Shown: positions 34,155 to 43,755, counted from the first letter of the stretch. The stretch: 64,000 nucleotides of DNA from G965115915 sp965115915 (GCA_965115915.1 OZ220483.1:1178001-1242000); one strand, 5' to 3'. Notes: generated from the sequence alone by a model not told the origin. Numbers and translations are program-made.

Positions 34155-37100
34155 TGTCTCATTTCCTCATGCAAAGACTGGAGCATATGTGGCAAAACCT
34201 GCTCCCGTTGACCTATGGCCGCAACTGTCGCCCGTGCTCCCGCCATAGTAGTGGTATAGCATACCCGGTATTGAAGCGCGGTGCTTCTGATCGAAAACGA
34301 GTCGGCAATCGCTTTCTTTCCTTCTGTGGTGTTAACGATAAGGCTGATCTGAGCATTCTTCAACCGATCAACAATATGCGGCTGTCCTTCGCGTACTTTA
34401 TTCACCCTCTCACATTCTATGCCCGCAGCACGGATAGCAGCGGCGGTACCATGCGTGGCACACAGAGTAAAACCCAGTCCGACGAGTTCTCTGGCCAACG
34501 CTACAGCCGCCGGCTTATCACTGTCCCTGACACTGATGAAGGCGCGTCCCTCCATTGGCAAGATCTGTCCAGCGGCTTCCTGGCTCTTGGCAAAGGCGAT
34601 ATCAAAACGTCTGCCAACACCCATCACCTCACCCGTGGATTTCATCTCGGGACCAAGCAAAGGATCGGTTCCCGGAAATTTGGCAAACGGGAACACCGAC
34701 TCTTTGACCGCGTAAAAAGGCGGCTGCGGTTTGCCGGAAATTCCCTGCTCATGCAGGCTTTGCCCAGACATGCACCGCGCCCCCACCTTTGCCAATGGGA
34801 TACCGATCGCCTTGGAAACAAACGGTATGGTCCTGGATGCCCGCGGATTTGCCTCCAGCACATATATTTCTCCCTCCTTGACAGCAAACTGCACGTTCAT
34901 CAGGCCAGACACCTTGAGGCCCAAAGCCAGTCTGCACGCCTGTTCGGCCAGACGTTCAACAATCTCTGAAGACAGGCTAAACGGAGGCAAGCTGCACGCG
35001 GAGTCTCCGGAGTGTACTCCCGCCTGCTCTATGTGTTCCATAATGCCCGCAACAAAGACTTCCTTTCCATCACAGACAATATCTACATCGACCTCGACCG
35101 CTTCGCTCAGAAAATGATCCAGCAACACCGCGGTACGTTCAAACACCATGGTGGAAGAATCAATCCAGGCAGCCAGTTGTTCTTCGTCATAGACGATCTC
35201 CATGGAACGCCCGCCCAGGACATACGATGGACGCACCACCAAAGGCCAATTTATGCTGGCGGCACTCTCCAGTGCCTGCTCCTTGCAATACGCGATCTGG
35301 TTGTCCGGCTGTCGTATACCCAACGCCTTGACCAGGGCCTGAAATCGATCCCGATCCTCGGCCAAATCAATGGAATCGGGCGAGGTACCGATTATCGGCA
35401 CCTCGCAGGCCGCCAGCGCCTTCGCCAAAGCCAACGGTGTCTGCCCTCCATACTGCACGATAACCCCCTCTGGCTTTTCCAGCGAGACGACCTCAAGGAC
35501 ATCCTCCAGACACAAGGGCTCAAAATACAGACGGTCCGCAATATCATAGTCGGTAGAGACAGTTTCCGGGTTGCAGTTGATCATAATCGTCTGATAGCCG
35601 GATTCCCGCATGGCCATGGCCGCCTGCACACAGCAGTAATCAAACTCGATCCCTTGACCGATACGGTTAGGACCGCTCCCCAATACAACGATCTTGCTGG
35701 CGGTTTCGGGTCTTGCCTCACACTCCTCCTCATAGCATGAATACATATAAGCAGTAGTTGCCGGGAACTCGGCCGCGCAGGAATCCACCCGCCTGTAGAC
35801 CGGACGAACACCCAGCAACCAGCGCAGCGTGCGTACAGAGCTCTCCTCCGTACCGACCAAGGTCGCGATGCGAGCATCGGAAAAACCTTTGCGCTTGAGC
35901 ATACGCAGGGTCAAACCGTCAAGCATGTCCTCCCCCCGCTCACGCAACGTCTCCTCGGTCGCGATCAGATCGGCAATCTGTACCAAAAACCATGGATCAA
36001 TGGCACTCAGGGCATGGACCTCCTCGATAGACATGCCCGCTCTCAATGCGTCCGCCACGTAGCGCAAACGCTCAGCGCGCGGCTCACGTAATTCATTGCG
36101 TATCCGATCCATATCCTGCTTCGGATCGGGCAGGCAAATTTCATCCAGGCCGGAAAGCCGCGTCTCCAGTCCACGAAGGGCCTTTTGCAGAGACTGCTGA
36201 AAATTGCTGCCTATAGCCATTACCTCACCCACCGACTTCATTTGAGTGCCAAGGCGGGAATCCGTCATCGGGAATTTTTCAAAGGCAAAACGCGGCATCT
36301 TGGTAACAACATAGTCTATGCTGGGTTCAAAAGACGCGGGGATGGCATTCCCCAATATCTCGTTACCCAATTCATCCAGGGTATAACCCACCGCCAACCG
36401 GGCAGCCACCTTGGCAATCGGGAACCCGGTCGCCTTGGAAGCAAGAGCCGATGAACGTGACACACGAGGATTCATCTCAATGACAACCATTTCACCCGTA
36501 TCCGGGTGTAATGCAAATTGTACGTTGGAACCACCAGTATCCACCCCGATCTCCCTGAGCACTGCGATGGCGGCGCTTCGCATACGCTGATATTCCCTGT
36601 CAGTCAGGGTCTGTGCCGGAGCCACAGTGATGGAATCACCGGTATGTACACCCATCGGATCGAGATTTTCAATGGTACACACGATAATACAGTTATCTTT
36701 ACGGTCACGTACCACTTCCATCTCGAATTCCTTCCAGCCCAATACCGACTGCTCCAGCAAAACACGGTGTACCGGGGAGACATCCAGCCCGCGCCGACAT
36801 AATTCCATTAGCTGCTCACGGTTCCAGGCGATACCACCGCCGCTGCCACCCAGGGTAAACGAAGGCCGGATAATAACGGGGAAACCTGTCTTCTCCTCCG
36901 CTTCTCCAAGCTGCTGCAGATTGTCAACCATGACGGAACATGGCATGGACAGGCCGATACCCTGCATTGCGTCACGAAACTTCTCCCGATCCTCCGCCTT
37001 GTCTATTGCCTCCCGACTGGCACCGATCAGTTCCACACCATGGGCTTCCAGCACCCCTGCGGCAGCGAGGTCCAGGGCACAATTCAAGGCGGTCTGTCCT

Positions 37101-37372
37101 CCCATGGTTGGCAATAACGCCTGTGGACGCTCACGTTCCATGATCTTCTCCAGCGTACTGCTATTGAGCGGTTCAATATACGTGGCATCCGCCATATCCG
37201 GATCGGTCATAATGGTCGCGGGATTGGAATTGACCAAAATAATGCGGTAGCCCTCCGCACGCAGCGCCCTGCAGGCCTGCACCCCGGAATAATCAAACTC
37301 GCAAGCCTGACCGATAATGATCGGCCCTGCACCTATAATGAGTATGCTGTCAATATCCGTGCGTTTCGGCAT
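34151..37372 (-). CDS. carB: Carbamoyl-phosphate synthase large subunit
   Basis: Makes carbamoyl phosphate for arginine and pyrimidines from ammonia supplied by CarA, bicarbonate and two ATP. It shows two homologous ATP-grasp halves: SILIIGAGPIIIGQACEFDY starts the first, VVLGSGPNRIGQGIEFDYCC the second (about residue 565). The C-terminal allosteric MGS-like domain follows LPMEGRAFISVRDSDK. At 1073 aa it matches E. coli CarB. carA lies seven bases upstream and greA overlaps downstream. Confidence 0.98.
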   Translation of the reverse strand: MPKRTDIDSILIIGAGPIIIGQACEFDYSGVQACRALRAEGYRIILVNSNPATIMTDPDMADATYIEPLNSSTLEKIMERERPQALLPTMGGQTALNCALDLAAAGVLEAHGVELIGASREAIDKAEDREKFRDAMQGIGLSMPCSVMVDNLQQLGEAEEKTGFPVIIRPSFTLGGSGGGIAWNREQLMELCRRGLDVSPVHRVLLEQSVLGWKEFEMEVVRDRKDNCIIVCTIENLDPMGVHTGDSITVAPAQTLTDREYQRMRSAAIAVLREIGVDTGGSNVQFALHPDTGEMVVIEMNPRVSRSSALASKATGFPIAKVAARLAVGYTLDELGNEILGNAIPASFEPSIDYVVTKMPRFAFEKFPMTDSRLGTQMKSVGEVMAIGSNFQQSLQKALRGLETRLSGLDEICLPDPKQDMDRIRNELREPRAERLRYVADALRAGMSIEEVHALSAIDPWFLVQIADLIATEETLRERGEDMLDGLTLRMLKRKGFSDARIATLVGTEESSVRTLRWLLGVRPVYRRVDSCAAEFPATTAYMYSCYEEECEARPETASKIVVLGSGPNRIGQGIEFDYCCVQAAMAMRESGYQTIMINCNPETVSTDYDIADRLYFEPLCLEDVLEVVSLEKPEGVIVQYGGQTPLALAKALAACEVPIIGTSPDSIDLAEDRDRFQALVKALGIRQPDNQIAYCKEQALESAASINWPLVVRPSYVLGGRSMEIVYDEEQLAAWIDSSTMVFERTAVLLDHFLSEAVEVDVDIVCDGKEVFVAGIMEHIEQAGVHSGDSACSLPPFSLSSEIVERLAEQACRLALGLKVSGLMNVQFAVKEGEIYVLEANPRASRTIPFVSKAIGIPLAKVGARCMSGQSLHEQGISGKPQPPFYAVKESVFPFAKFPGTDPLLGPEMKSTGEVMGVGRRFDIAFAKSQEAAGQILPMEGRAFISVRDSDKPAAVALARELVGLGFTLCATHGTAAAIRAAGIECERVNKVREGQPHIVDRLKNAQISLIVNTTEGKKAIADSFSIRSTALQYRVCYTTTMAGARATVAAIGQREQVLPHMLQSLHEEMRQ

Positions 37373-37379
37373 GACTGAA

Positions 37380-38516
37380 CTATTGCATCAGCGCGACAAA
37401 ATCGCTGAACAGGCTCTTGATATCGTCCGGGCCCGGGCTGGCCTCGGGGTGTCCCTGGAAACCCAGGATGGGCCTGTGCCGGTGGCGAATGCCCTGCACA
37501 GAACCATCAAACAGGGAGATATGCGTAATCTCCAGTTCCGCGGGGATGGACCCCGGGTCTACCGCAAAGCAATGATTCTGACTGGTAATATACACTCGTC
37601 CATGCGCCAGCTCACGTACCGGATGATTCGCCCCGTGGTGACCAAATTTCATCTTGAAGATATGTGCGCCACAGGCCAGCGCCAGCAACTGATAACCCAG
37701 GCAAACGCCCAGCACCGGAAGCCCTGAATCGAGACAGCCGCGGGCAGCCGTGATGGCCGCTGCACAAGCACTCGGGTCACCCGGGCCATTGGACAGCACA
37801 ATCCCGTCCGGCTGTTCAGCCAACACCTCGGCAATCGGGGTCGTGGCCGGCACGACCTTTATATGGCATCCCTGATCGACCAACAGGCGAAGGATGTTGC
37901 GCTTGACCCCGAAATCATACACCGTGACCCGCCGTTCAGGCCGGGTCTGTCCCTGCCTGCCGTTAGCACCACCCCAACAGCCCGCGTTCCACTGATATGG
38001 CCGGGAAACAGTCACTCTGCTTACCATGTCCACTCCCGACAGACCAGGACAGTCACGGGCCGCGCCGACAGCGGCGGCAGGATCAAGCTTCTGGCCATCC
38101 ACGGCACTCATGATACAGCCACGCATGGCGCCCTTCTCACGCAACCGGTGTGTCAGACGGCGGGTATCAATGGATGCCACAGCCATGCTGTCACGCTGTT
38201 CAAGCCAACGTACCAATCCCTGTTCGGCGCGCCAGTTGCTGTACTGCAAAGGGTCACTGCGCATGATCAGGGCCAATGCATGAACATGCCCGGATTCGTC
38301 ATCATCGACATTCACCCCGACATTCCCGATATGGGGATTGGTCAGCACGATCATTTGACCACTGTAGGATGGATCGGTAAGTATCTCCTGGTATCCACTC
38401 ATCGCGGTGTTGAAGACCACCTCTCCCAGGATCCGGGATTGAATGCTGCCCAGCGCGTTTCCATGAAACACACTGCCATCCTCCAGTGCCAGCATCGCGG
38501 CAACATCAGAGGTCAT
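37380..38516 (-). CDS. carA: Carbamoyl-phosphate synthase small subunit
   Basis: Glutaminase subunit that feeds ammonia to CarB. The N-terminal domain has LALEDGSVFHGNALG and TAMSGYQEILTDPSY. The class I amidotransferase domain carries the nucleophile elbow LPVLGVCLGYQLLALACG and the C-terminal GFQGHPEASPGPDD (His and Glu of the triad). ATG 38516 (378 aa) fits the family; the frame is open for 43 more codons upstream, but those residues are not CarA-like and overlap the probable promoter and leader. Confidence 0.96.
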   Translation of the reverse strand: MTSDVAAMLALEDGSVFHGNALGSIQSRILGEVVFNTAMSGYQEILTDPSYSGQMIVLTNPHIGNVGVNVDDDESGHVHALALIMRSDPLQYSNWRAEQGLVRWLEQRDSMAVASIDTRRLTHRLREKGAMRGCIMSAVDGQKLDPAAAVGAARDCPGLSGVDMVSRVTVSRPYQWNAGCWGGANGRQGQTRPERRVTVYDFGVKRNILRLLVDQGCHIKVVPATTPIAEVLAEQPDGIVLSNGPGDPSACAAAITAARGCLDSGLPVLGVCLGYQLLALACGAHIFKMKFGHHGANHPVRELAHGRVYITSQNHCFAVDPGSIPAELEITHISLFDGSVQGIRHRHRPILGFQGHPEASPGPDDIKSLFSDFVALMQ

Positions 38517-38537
38517 GGATAATTTTCTCTGTACATT

Positions 38538-38569
38538 AAAAAAGGAGTAGCCATCATCCTGACCACTCC
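38538..38569 (-). terminator. Possible attenuator in the carAB leader
   Basis: On the minus strand GGAGT (38569-38565) and ACTCC (38548-38544) can form a short hairpin directly followed by six Ts (38543-38538), about 20 bases before carA. The stem is only five base pairs, so it is weak on its own. Confidence 0.3.
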
Positions 38570-38595
38570 CCGGGAAACTCTGTGGGCATCCTGTC

Positions 38596-38625
38596 ATCTT
38601 ACTGTATTCCCGGCATTTGCGTCCA
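38596..38625 (-). promoter_or_regulatory. Candidate carAB promoter
   Basis: Minus-strand TGGACG (38625-38620) and TAAGAT (38601-38596) are separated by 18 bases, about 80 bases upstream of the carA ATG. Match to consensus is moderate. Confidence 0.35.
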
Positions 38626-38705
38626 TGCCTTTCCCACATGGACAACCGGGACAGTCCTGTACGGGTTCAAGACCGCCTCAGGTCATCACACTCCTCTTCG
38701 GGGCA

Positions 38706-39130
38706 TCCCCCCGCCGCAACAGTCAGCGCCCTGCGCCCCGGCTACTGCGACTCCCGGGGGGAGTGATGGATAGCGGCATTGTGCGTGGCCACAACAATGT
38801 GACTGCAGGGGCATGGTCTCCCCCATCGCAACCGCCGTCCCCTTTCGGCTCGGCTGCTGCGTACTCCCCCTCAAAGGGGGGCGATGGATTGTGCAACGGC
38901 TCGGTGGTTTGTTGGCTGGGCGGAGGGCACCGCATACGCTCGAGGCCTTGGCTTTTGCCCCCCACCGGCGCGCCTGCGGGCTGGCGCCCTTGGCTTGCCG
39001 GCTCCCCCTCGAGGGGGGAGCGATTGATGGCGGCGTTGTGCGGGTCCACGACAGTGAAACTGTCGGGGGCGCAAGTCCCCCCGCCGCAACAGTCAGCGCC
39101 CTGCGCTATCTGCCGTGCGACTCCCGGGGG
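38706..39130. repeat. GC-rich dispersed-repeat island with hairpins
   Basis: A direct repeat occupies 38706-38760 and 39076-39130, offset 370 bases. It has 30 identical bases (38706-38735 and 39076-39105) and 15 more at its end (38746-38760 and 39116-39130). Between the copies, a second unit recurs imperfectly (38762-38830 and 39020-39090). Four G/C palindromes punctuate it: ACTCCC/GGGAGT (38750-38764), CCCCC/GGGGG (38866-38880), a near-perfect GCTCCCCCTC/GAGGGGGGAGC (39001-39021), and CTCCCGGGGG (39121-39130). This looks like a cluster of REP-like intergenic elements. Confidence 0.75.
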
Positions 39131-39233
39131 CATAATTGACAACGGCACGAGACCATACAAAAATGGTATATACTTCGCGGCACCCAGTGGCTGCCAAAGC
39201 ATGTGAAAAACCGTCTTGCAGTCCTGATTGCCG

Positions 39234-40040
39234 ATGAAGCCTTCCGCGAGCAAATGGCAGGATCCCGAACAACATGAGCCCGGCCTGCTGCGTCCATTAC
39301 CCCGCACACCGCTGTGGAAAGCGTATGGCTGCCAGACCAGCCCTTTCACACACGGTATGGATGTATGGTTCGCCTGGGAGCTGTCCTGGCTTAATCCGCA
39401 GGGATTGCCACAGGTGGCGGTAGCAGAACTGCAATTCCCCGGCGAGACGCCATACCTGATTGAATCCAAATCACTGAAATACTATCTGTGCAGCCTGAAC
39501 CACCAGCACTTTTGCAGCCGGGAAGAACTCATCCATACGGTGGGTACCGCACTCGGGAAATCGGTGCACATGCCAGTGGGGATCACACTGTATGATGTGG
39601 ATGAAGCCCCGGGGCCCTGTCCCACCACCGCTGCCATTTGTCTGGATAAACAGGATATAGCAACGCATATCTATGATCGGGATCCCGCGCTGCTGCAGCT
39701 CTGCGATACCCGGGTTGTGGAAGAGTCTCTATGCAGTCACCTGCTGAGAAGCCACTGTCCGCTGACTGGCCAACCGGACTGGGCGAGTGTATACATAGGT
39801 TATCGTGGCAAGGCGATCGATCATGCCGCTCTGCTGCGCTATATTGTTTCCTGGCGCAATCACAGTGGTTTTGCGGAGCATTGTACCGAACATATCTTTC
39901 TGGACATCCTGCAGCAATGCGGGCCACAGAGGCTGCATGTCTGCTGCCGCTACCTGCGACGCGGCGGACTGGACATCAATCCCTGGCGCAGTAATTGCGG
40001 GGACTGCTGGGGGTTGCCCACACGCGCAGTCCGGCAGTAG
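39234..40040 (+). CDS. queF: NADPH-dependent 7-cyano-7-deazaguanine reductase QueF
   Basis: Reduces preQ0 to preQ1 in queuosine synthesis. It is the long, two-domain form (268 aa) found in E. coli. ESKSLKYYLCSLN (about 78-90) is the NADPH/fold signature; the nucleophilic Cys is C175 in HCPLTGQPDWASVYIGYRG, followed by a helix with the ALLRYIVSWRNHSGFAEHC block. ATG 39234 is preferred to the TTG six bases earlier. It stands alone, divergent from carAB and convergent with era. Confidence 0.94.
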   Translation: MKPSASKWQDPEQHEPGLLRPLPRTPLWKAYGCQTSPFTHGMDVWFAWELSWLNPQGLPQVAVAELQFPGETPYLIESKSLKYYLCSLNHQHFCSREELIHTVGTALGKSVHMPVGITLYDVDEAPGPCPTTAAICLDKQDIATHIYDRDPALLQLCDTRVVEESLCSHLLRSHCPLTGQPDWASVYIGYRGKAIDHAALLRYIVSWRNHSGFAEHCTEHIFLDILQQCGPQRLHVCCRYLRRGGLDINPWRSNCGDCWGLPTRAVRQ

Positions 40041-40067
40041 GCACTCTGGCGCATGATTTTACCCGAG

Positions 40068-40988
40068 TCAATCCGCGGCATAGCCAAGTTCCCGCAGCAT
40101 TGATATCGAATCGAACCATCCCTTGCGCACCTTCACCCATGTGTTCAGATGTACCCGAGAGTGAAAAATGGCCTGCATATCCTCCCTCCCCGCTTTGCCC
40201 ACCGCTCTGAGCACACTGCCTCCCTTACCAATTATCATCGCTTTATGCCGTTCGTTATCCACCCAGATAGTCGCCGACACACGCAACAGGTCTTGCTGTC
40301 GGCAAAAAACCTCCACGGTAATGGTCAGCCGATAAGGCAATTCATCACCTAGCCTGCGCATGAGTTTTTCCCTGATTAGCTCGGCGGCCAAAAAAGATTC
40401 ATCCCGATCACTGAACTGGCGCGGAGGATACCGGGGTTCCGCGCAGGGGAGACAGGTGCTCACCACACTCTCCAGGCGCGACAGGCTGATCCGTCTCAGC
40501 GCGGATACCGGGACAATCTCCGAAAAATCGTATATGCGGGCACATGCCGCCATCTGTTCCAGCAAGGCGTCTCGCCGAGCCAACAGGTCAATCTTGTTGA
40601 TCACCAGGACTATCGGGCAAAAGGCATAGCGACGCAGCCGATCCAGCACCAATGCGTCCAACCGATCCCAGCGTCCAGCCTCTATCACCAATAGTGCCAG
40701 CTCAGCCCCACCAAGGACCTTGTCAAGCTCCCGGTTCATATACCGGTTCAAGGCAAACCTTGGCAACTTCTGAAATCCGGGTGTATCAATCAACGCAAGC
40801 TGGTACTGACTGGACGATTTGATCCCGAGCATACTCCACCGCGTTGTCTGCGGCTTGGCCGAAACGATGCTGAGCTTGCGACCAAGAACGGCATTGACCA
40901 ACGTGGATTTGCCCGTATTGGGCCGACCGGCCACCACCACATGGCCGCTACGATAAACCGGTGCGGGACGCACCAGACAATCTGTCAT
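40068..40988 (-). CDS. era: GTPase Era
   Basis: Ribosome-assembly GTPase binding 16S rRNA. G1 is GRPNTGKST (21-29), G3 DTPGF, G4 NKID, and the G5 region follows. The C-terminal KH domain is recognisable (RHKAMIIGKGGSVLRAVGK). ATG 40988 gives 306 aa and the usual start close before the P-loop; the frame extends to 41021. It follows a DUF4845 gene directly. The RNase III gene that normally separates them is missing. Confidence 0.95.
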   Translation of the reverse strand: MTDCLVRPAPVYRSGHVVVAGRPNTGKSTLVNAVLGRKLSIVSAKPQTTRWSMLGIKSSSQYQLALIDTPGFQKLPRFALNRYMNRELDKVLGGAELALLVIEAGRWDRLDALVLDRLRRYAFCPIVLVINKIDLLARRDALLEQMAACARIYDFSEIVPVSALRRISLSRLESVVSTCLPCAEPRYPPRQFSDRDESFLAAELIREKLMRRLGDELPYRLTITVEVFCRQQDLLRVSATIWVDNERHKAMIIGKGGSVLRAVGKAGREDMQAIFHSRVHLNTWVKVRKGWFDSISMLRELGYAAD

Positions 40989-41039
40989 CCGGGCCACACC
41001 CCGGCCAAAAACCGCTCCCAAAGAAAACTGCCTGCCCCC

Positions 41040-41480
41040 CTACTTCTCATCATCAAGCAGCCGCACAGTCTCTCTACTGTTCTCCCCCAGCGTGATCGCC
41101 TCCTTCACATGAATCTTCAGATAGAGGTTGTAAGCAAGGTGATTTTCCTGCGTATAGTCAACGACCAATACACGTTTATCCTTTTTTTTGATGAGCCGTA
41201 CGCGCCCCTTGTTCTCCCGGATTGCACTTGCTTCCAGCGCAGGAAACAGGTTGATCTGTGCCCGGCGATCTATCGCCTCCACCACTTTTGAGTATGTGGA
41301 AACCTCCGCAAGTGGTAACTGTGCCACACCCACCATGATGGTCTTTGCCTTGAAGTACCCGTTATACAGCGGAAAGGCCATCAGTAGAAAACCTGCAAAA
41401 ATGGCCCCAATGGCCAGGGAGATGCAAAATCCCATAAACGTCAGACCTGTCTGGCGCCGTATTACCGAAGGTTTCATCAT
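41040..41480 (-). CDS. DUF4845 membrane protein
   Basis: A 146-aa protein with a type-IV-pilin-like N-terminus (RRQTGLTFMGFCISLAIGAIFAGFLLMAFPLY), one transmembrane helix and a periplasmic C-terminal domain. This is the pattern of DUF4845 proteins encoded between lepB and rnc in gammaproteobacteria. Function is unknown. ATG 41480 is chosen; the open frame reaches 41531, but those codons would place an unusual charged extension before the helix. It lies 51 bases upstream of era. Confidence 0.8.
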   Translation of the reverse strand: MMKPSVIRRQTGLTFMGFCISLAIGAIFAGFLLMAFPLYNGYFKAKTIMVGVAQLPLAEVSTYSKVVEAIDRRAQINLFPALEASAIRENKGRVRLIKKKDKRVLVVDYTQENHLAYNLYLKIHVKEAITLGENSRETVRLLDDEK

Positions 41481-41610
41481 TGCACTGTTATCACTTTTCG
41501 CTCGCAGACCCAACTGCCAACCGCGGCCCATTCAAACCCGTTACAACACACGAGCCTCAACCCTAAGGTGGGTGGTATGAAGAGTCGGGCCAAAATCACA
41601 CCACATCCCG

Positions 41611-41644
41611 CATACTTGCCGGGGAAGACATCCCGGCAAGTATG
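41611..41644 (-). terminator. Terminator-like hairpin downstream of gltX
   Basis: Perfect 13-base arms CATACTTGCCGGG (41611-41623) and CCCGGCAAGTATG (41632-41644) with an eight-base loop, 36 bases after the gltX stop. A modest T-run lies further downstream on the minus strand. It separates gltX from the DUF4845-era unit; the rest of the 200-base spacer shows no gene. Confidence 0.6.
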
Positions 41645-41680
41645 CCGGAATACCGAAATCCGCTATCAGCCACCGTTCTG

Positions 41681-43099
41681 TCAATCCCCGTAATGGCAGA
41701 TATGCTCGATGGCCTGATCCAGTCTTTGGAGGGTACGAGATTTCCCCAACAAATACAAGGTATCTCCGATACCCGGTGAAACATCTTCACCGGTAACCGC
41801 AACACGAATCGGCTGCGCCAACTTGCCCAGTTTCAATTGATGCCTGCTGGCACAGTCTTTTACACACTGCAATAATGCCTGTTGATCCCATGTCTGCAAG
41901 CCCTCGCAGGCATTGCGAAAATCTCTGAGCGGCCTCAACAAAGCCGGAGGCAGATACTGTTTGAGCGCCTGCCTGTTCACACATTTCTGCTCCCGCAGAT
42001 AGAAACACACACTCTGCTCCGCCATCGCACGCAGCGTATTGGTCCGATGTTTCTGCACCCCCACCAGGGCCTCCAAATCCGGACCATCCTCGGTATTTTC
42101 AACCCCGTACTCAAACAGATAGCCACGCAACAAGCTGGCAAGCCTGGCATCATCGGCAGCACGCAGATAATGCTGATTGAGCCATAGCAACTTGTCGGGA
42201 TTCAGTCTGGCAGCAGACTTGCTCAGTGCCGATAGATCGAACAGCTCGATCATGCGCGTACGATCAAACAACTCTTCGTCTCCATGCGACCAACCCAAAC
42301 GCAGCAGATAGTTCAACAACGCATCAGGCAAAAATCCCTGCTGCCAGTAGTGCAATACATTGCTGTCACCCGAACGTTTGGACAGTTTCCCCCCTTGTGC
42401 ATCCAAAATCAACGGGATGTGCGCATATGCCGGGGGGTCCCAGGCAAAGGCCTGGTATATATTGAGCTGTCGAGGCGTATTATTCAGGTGATCATCACCA
42501 CGAATGACATGCGTGATACCCATCGCATGGTCATCAACCACCGCGGTCAGATTGTACGTCGGCAGACCATTGGAACGCATCAATACCAGATCGTCCAGTT
42601 CCTGATTGTCGAACACCACGGAACCCTGAACCAGATCGTCCAGAACCACCATCCCCCGCTGCGGGTTCCGAAAACGGATCACCGGGTTCGAATTCCTGTC
42701 AGCGGGCCGCCCGCGTTCACGACAACGCCCGTCATAGCGTGGCTTCTTCCCTTCTCTCAAGGCCGCTTGACGCATCTGATCCAGTTCCTCCCGGCTGCAA
42801 TAACAGTGATAGGCACAACCCGATTCCAGCAACCGGCCAACCGCCTCCTGATACAGTGAAAGCCGTTTGGATTGGAAAATGGCACCCGTATGGTCAAGGC
42901 CAAGCCAGTCCATGGCGTCCAGTATGCCTTTCACCGCATCCTCACTGTTACGCTCCACATCGGTATCTTCGATACGCAACATGAATTTCCCACCGTGATG
43001 CTTTGCATACAGCCAGGAAAACAGTGCGGTGCGCACGCCGCCTATATGCAAAAAACCCGTCGGACTTGGAGCAAAACGGGTCCTTACCGTCACCATCAT
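41681..43099 (-). CDS. gltX: Glutamate--tRNA ligase
   Basis: Class I aminoacyl-tRNA synthetase charging tRNA-Glu. The HIGH motif is in FAPSPTGFLHIGGVRTALF (His18), the KMSKS motif reads KLSKRSG (about 245), and a zinc-binding-like cluster CAYHCYCS is present near residue 99. 472 aa is normal. The ATG overlaps the leuD stop by four bases, so translation follows leuCD, an unusual pairing of leucine synthesis with tRNA charging. Confidence 0.96.
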   Translation of the reverse strand: MMVTVRTRFAPSPTGFLHIGGVRTALFSWLYAKHHGGKFMLRIEDTDVERNSEDAVKGILDAMDWLGLDHTGAIFQSKRLSLYQEAVGRLLESGCAYHCYCSREELDQMRQAALREGKKPRYDGRCRERGRPADRNSNPVIRFRNPQRGMVVLDDLVQGSVVFDNQELDDLVLMRSNGLPTYNLTAVVDDHAMGITHVIRGDDHLNNTPRQLNIYQAFAWDPPAYAHIPLILDAQGGKLSKRSGDSNVLHYWQQGFLPDALLNYLLRLGWSHGDEELFDRTRMIELFDLSALSKSAARLNPDKLLWLNQHYLRAADDARLASLLRGYLFEYGVENTEDGPDLEALVGVQKHRTNTLRAMAEQSVCFYLREQKCVNRQALKQYLPPALLRPLRDFRNACEGLQTWDQQALLQCVKDCASRHQLKLGKLAQPIRVAVTGEDVSPGIGDTLYLLGKSRTLQRLDQAIEHICHYGD

Positions 43100-43752
43100 T
43101 TGTCCTGTGTCCGTTTCGGAAAGAGCCAGGGCACCTCGCTGGCACGCCTGCTTTCATAAGCCCGTATCGCCTCGGCATCGCGCAGGGTCAAAGCAATCTC
43201 GTCCCAGCCATTCAACAGCCGCTCCTTCAGTTCTGCCGCAATAGCAAAATTGATGGCAGACTCCCCTTGTGGATACAGTTCCTGCCGCTGCAAATCCACT
43301 CCAAGACGCCAGGCCGGATCAGCCAGACTGCATGCAAACAGACGATCCAGTGGCACATCCTCCAGACAGATCAGCAACAATCCGTTTTTGGCCGCATTGC
43401 TGGAGAAGATATCACTGAAGGAAGCGGCTATAACAACCTGAATGCCATAATCCAACAAGGCCCAGACCGCATGTTCCCGTGATGAACCACAGCCAAAGTT
43501 CTGCCGCGCCAATAAGATGGCCGCCTCCTGTCGGCCTGGCCGATTAAGGATAAAGTCGGGATTCAAGCGCCTGTCCGCAGGTGCGACAGTCAGACTGCCA
43601 GGGTCCAGATATCGCCAATTATCAAACAAAAAGGCCCCATAACCCGCACGTTCGATGGATTTAAGATACTGCTTGGGAATAATGCTGTCAGTATCGATAT
43701 TCGCCCGGTCAAGTGGCAAAACCCGGGCATTGAGAGATTGGAATACCCGCAC
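43096..43752 (-). CDS. leuD: 3-isopropylmalate dehydratase small subunit
   Basis: Swivelling domain partner of LeuC in leucine synthesis. It shows LDRANIDTDSIIPKQYLK (about 17-34), LARQNFGCGSSREHAVWAL (about 77-95) and SDIFSSNAAKNGLL. 218 aa from a GTG start, three bases after leuC; it overlaps gltX by four bases. Confidence 0.96.
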   Translation of the reverse strand: MRVFQSLNARVLPLDRANIDTDSIIPKQYLKSIERAGYGAFLFDNWRYLDPGSLTVAPADRRLNPDFILNRPGRQEAAILLARQNFGCGSSREHAVWALLDYGIQVVIAASFSDIFSSNAAKNGLLLICLEDVPLDRLFACSLADPAWRLGVDLQRQELYPQGESAINFAIAAELKERLLNGWDEIALTLRDAEAIRAYESRRASEVPWLFPKRTQDK

Positions 43753-43755
43753 TGA

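Larger units (their letters stand above)
38517..39233. other. Non-coding spacer between divergent carA and queF
   Basis: The left 180 bases hold the carA leader and promoter. From about 38700 to 39140 the sequence is a GC-rich mosaic of repeats and palindromes. The last 90 bases, more AT-rich, should carry the queF promoter. Long open frames cross the GC-rich part on both strands but are low-complexity and repeat-derived, with no recognisable domain. Confidence 0.75.

Noticed and set aside
38723..39469. Minus-strand frame of 248 codons across the repeat island
   Set aside because: Low-complexity, built from the repeat units and running opposite into queF; no recognisable domain and no ribosome-binding site.
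40989..41021. Remnant of RNase III before era
   Set aside because: The 11 codons in frame before era do not resemble the RNase III C-terminus; treated as spacer.
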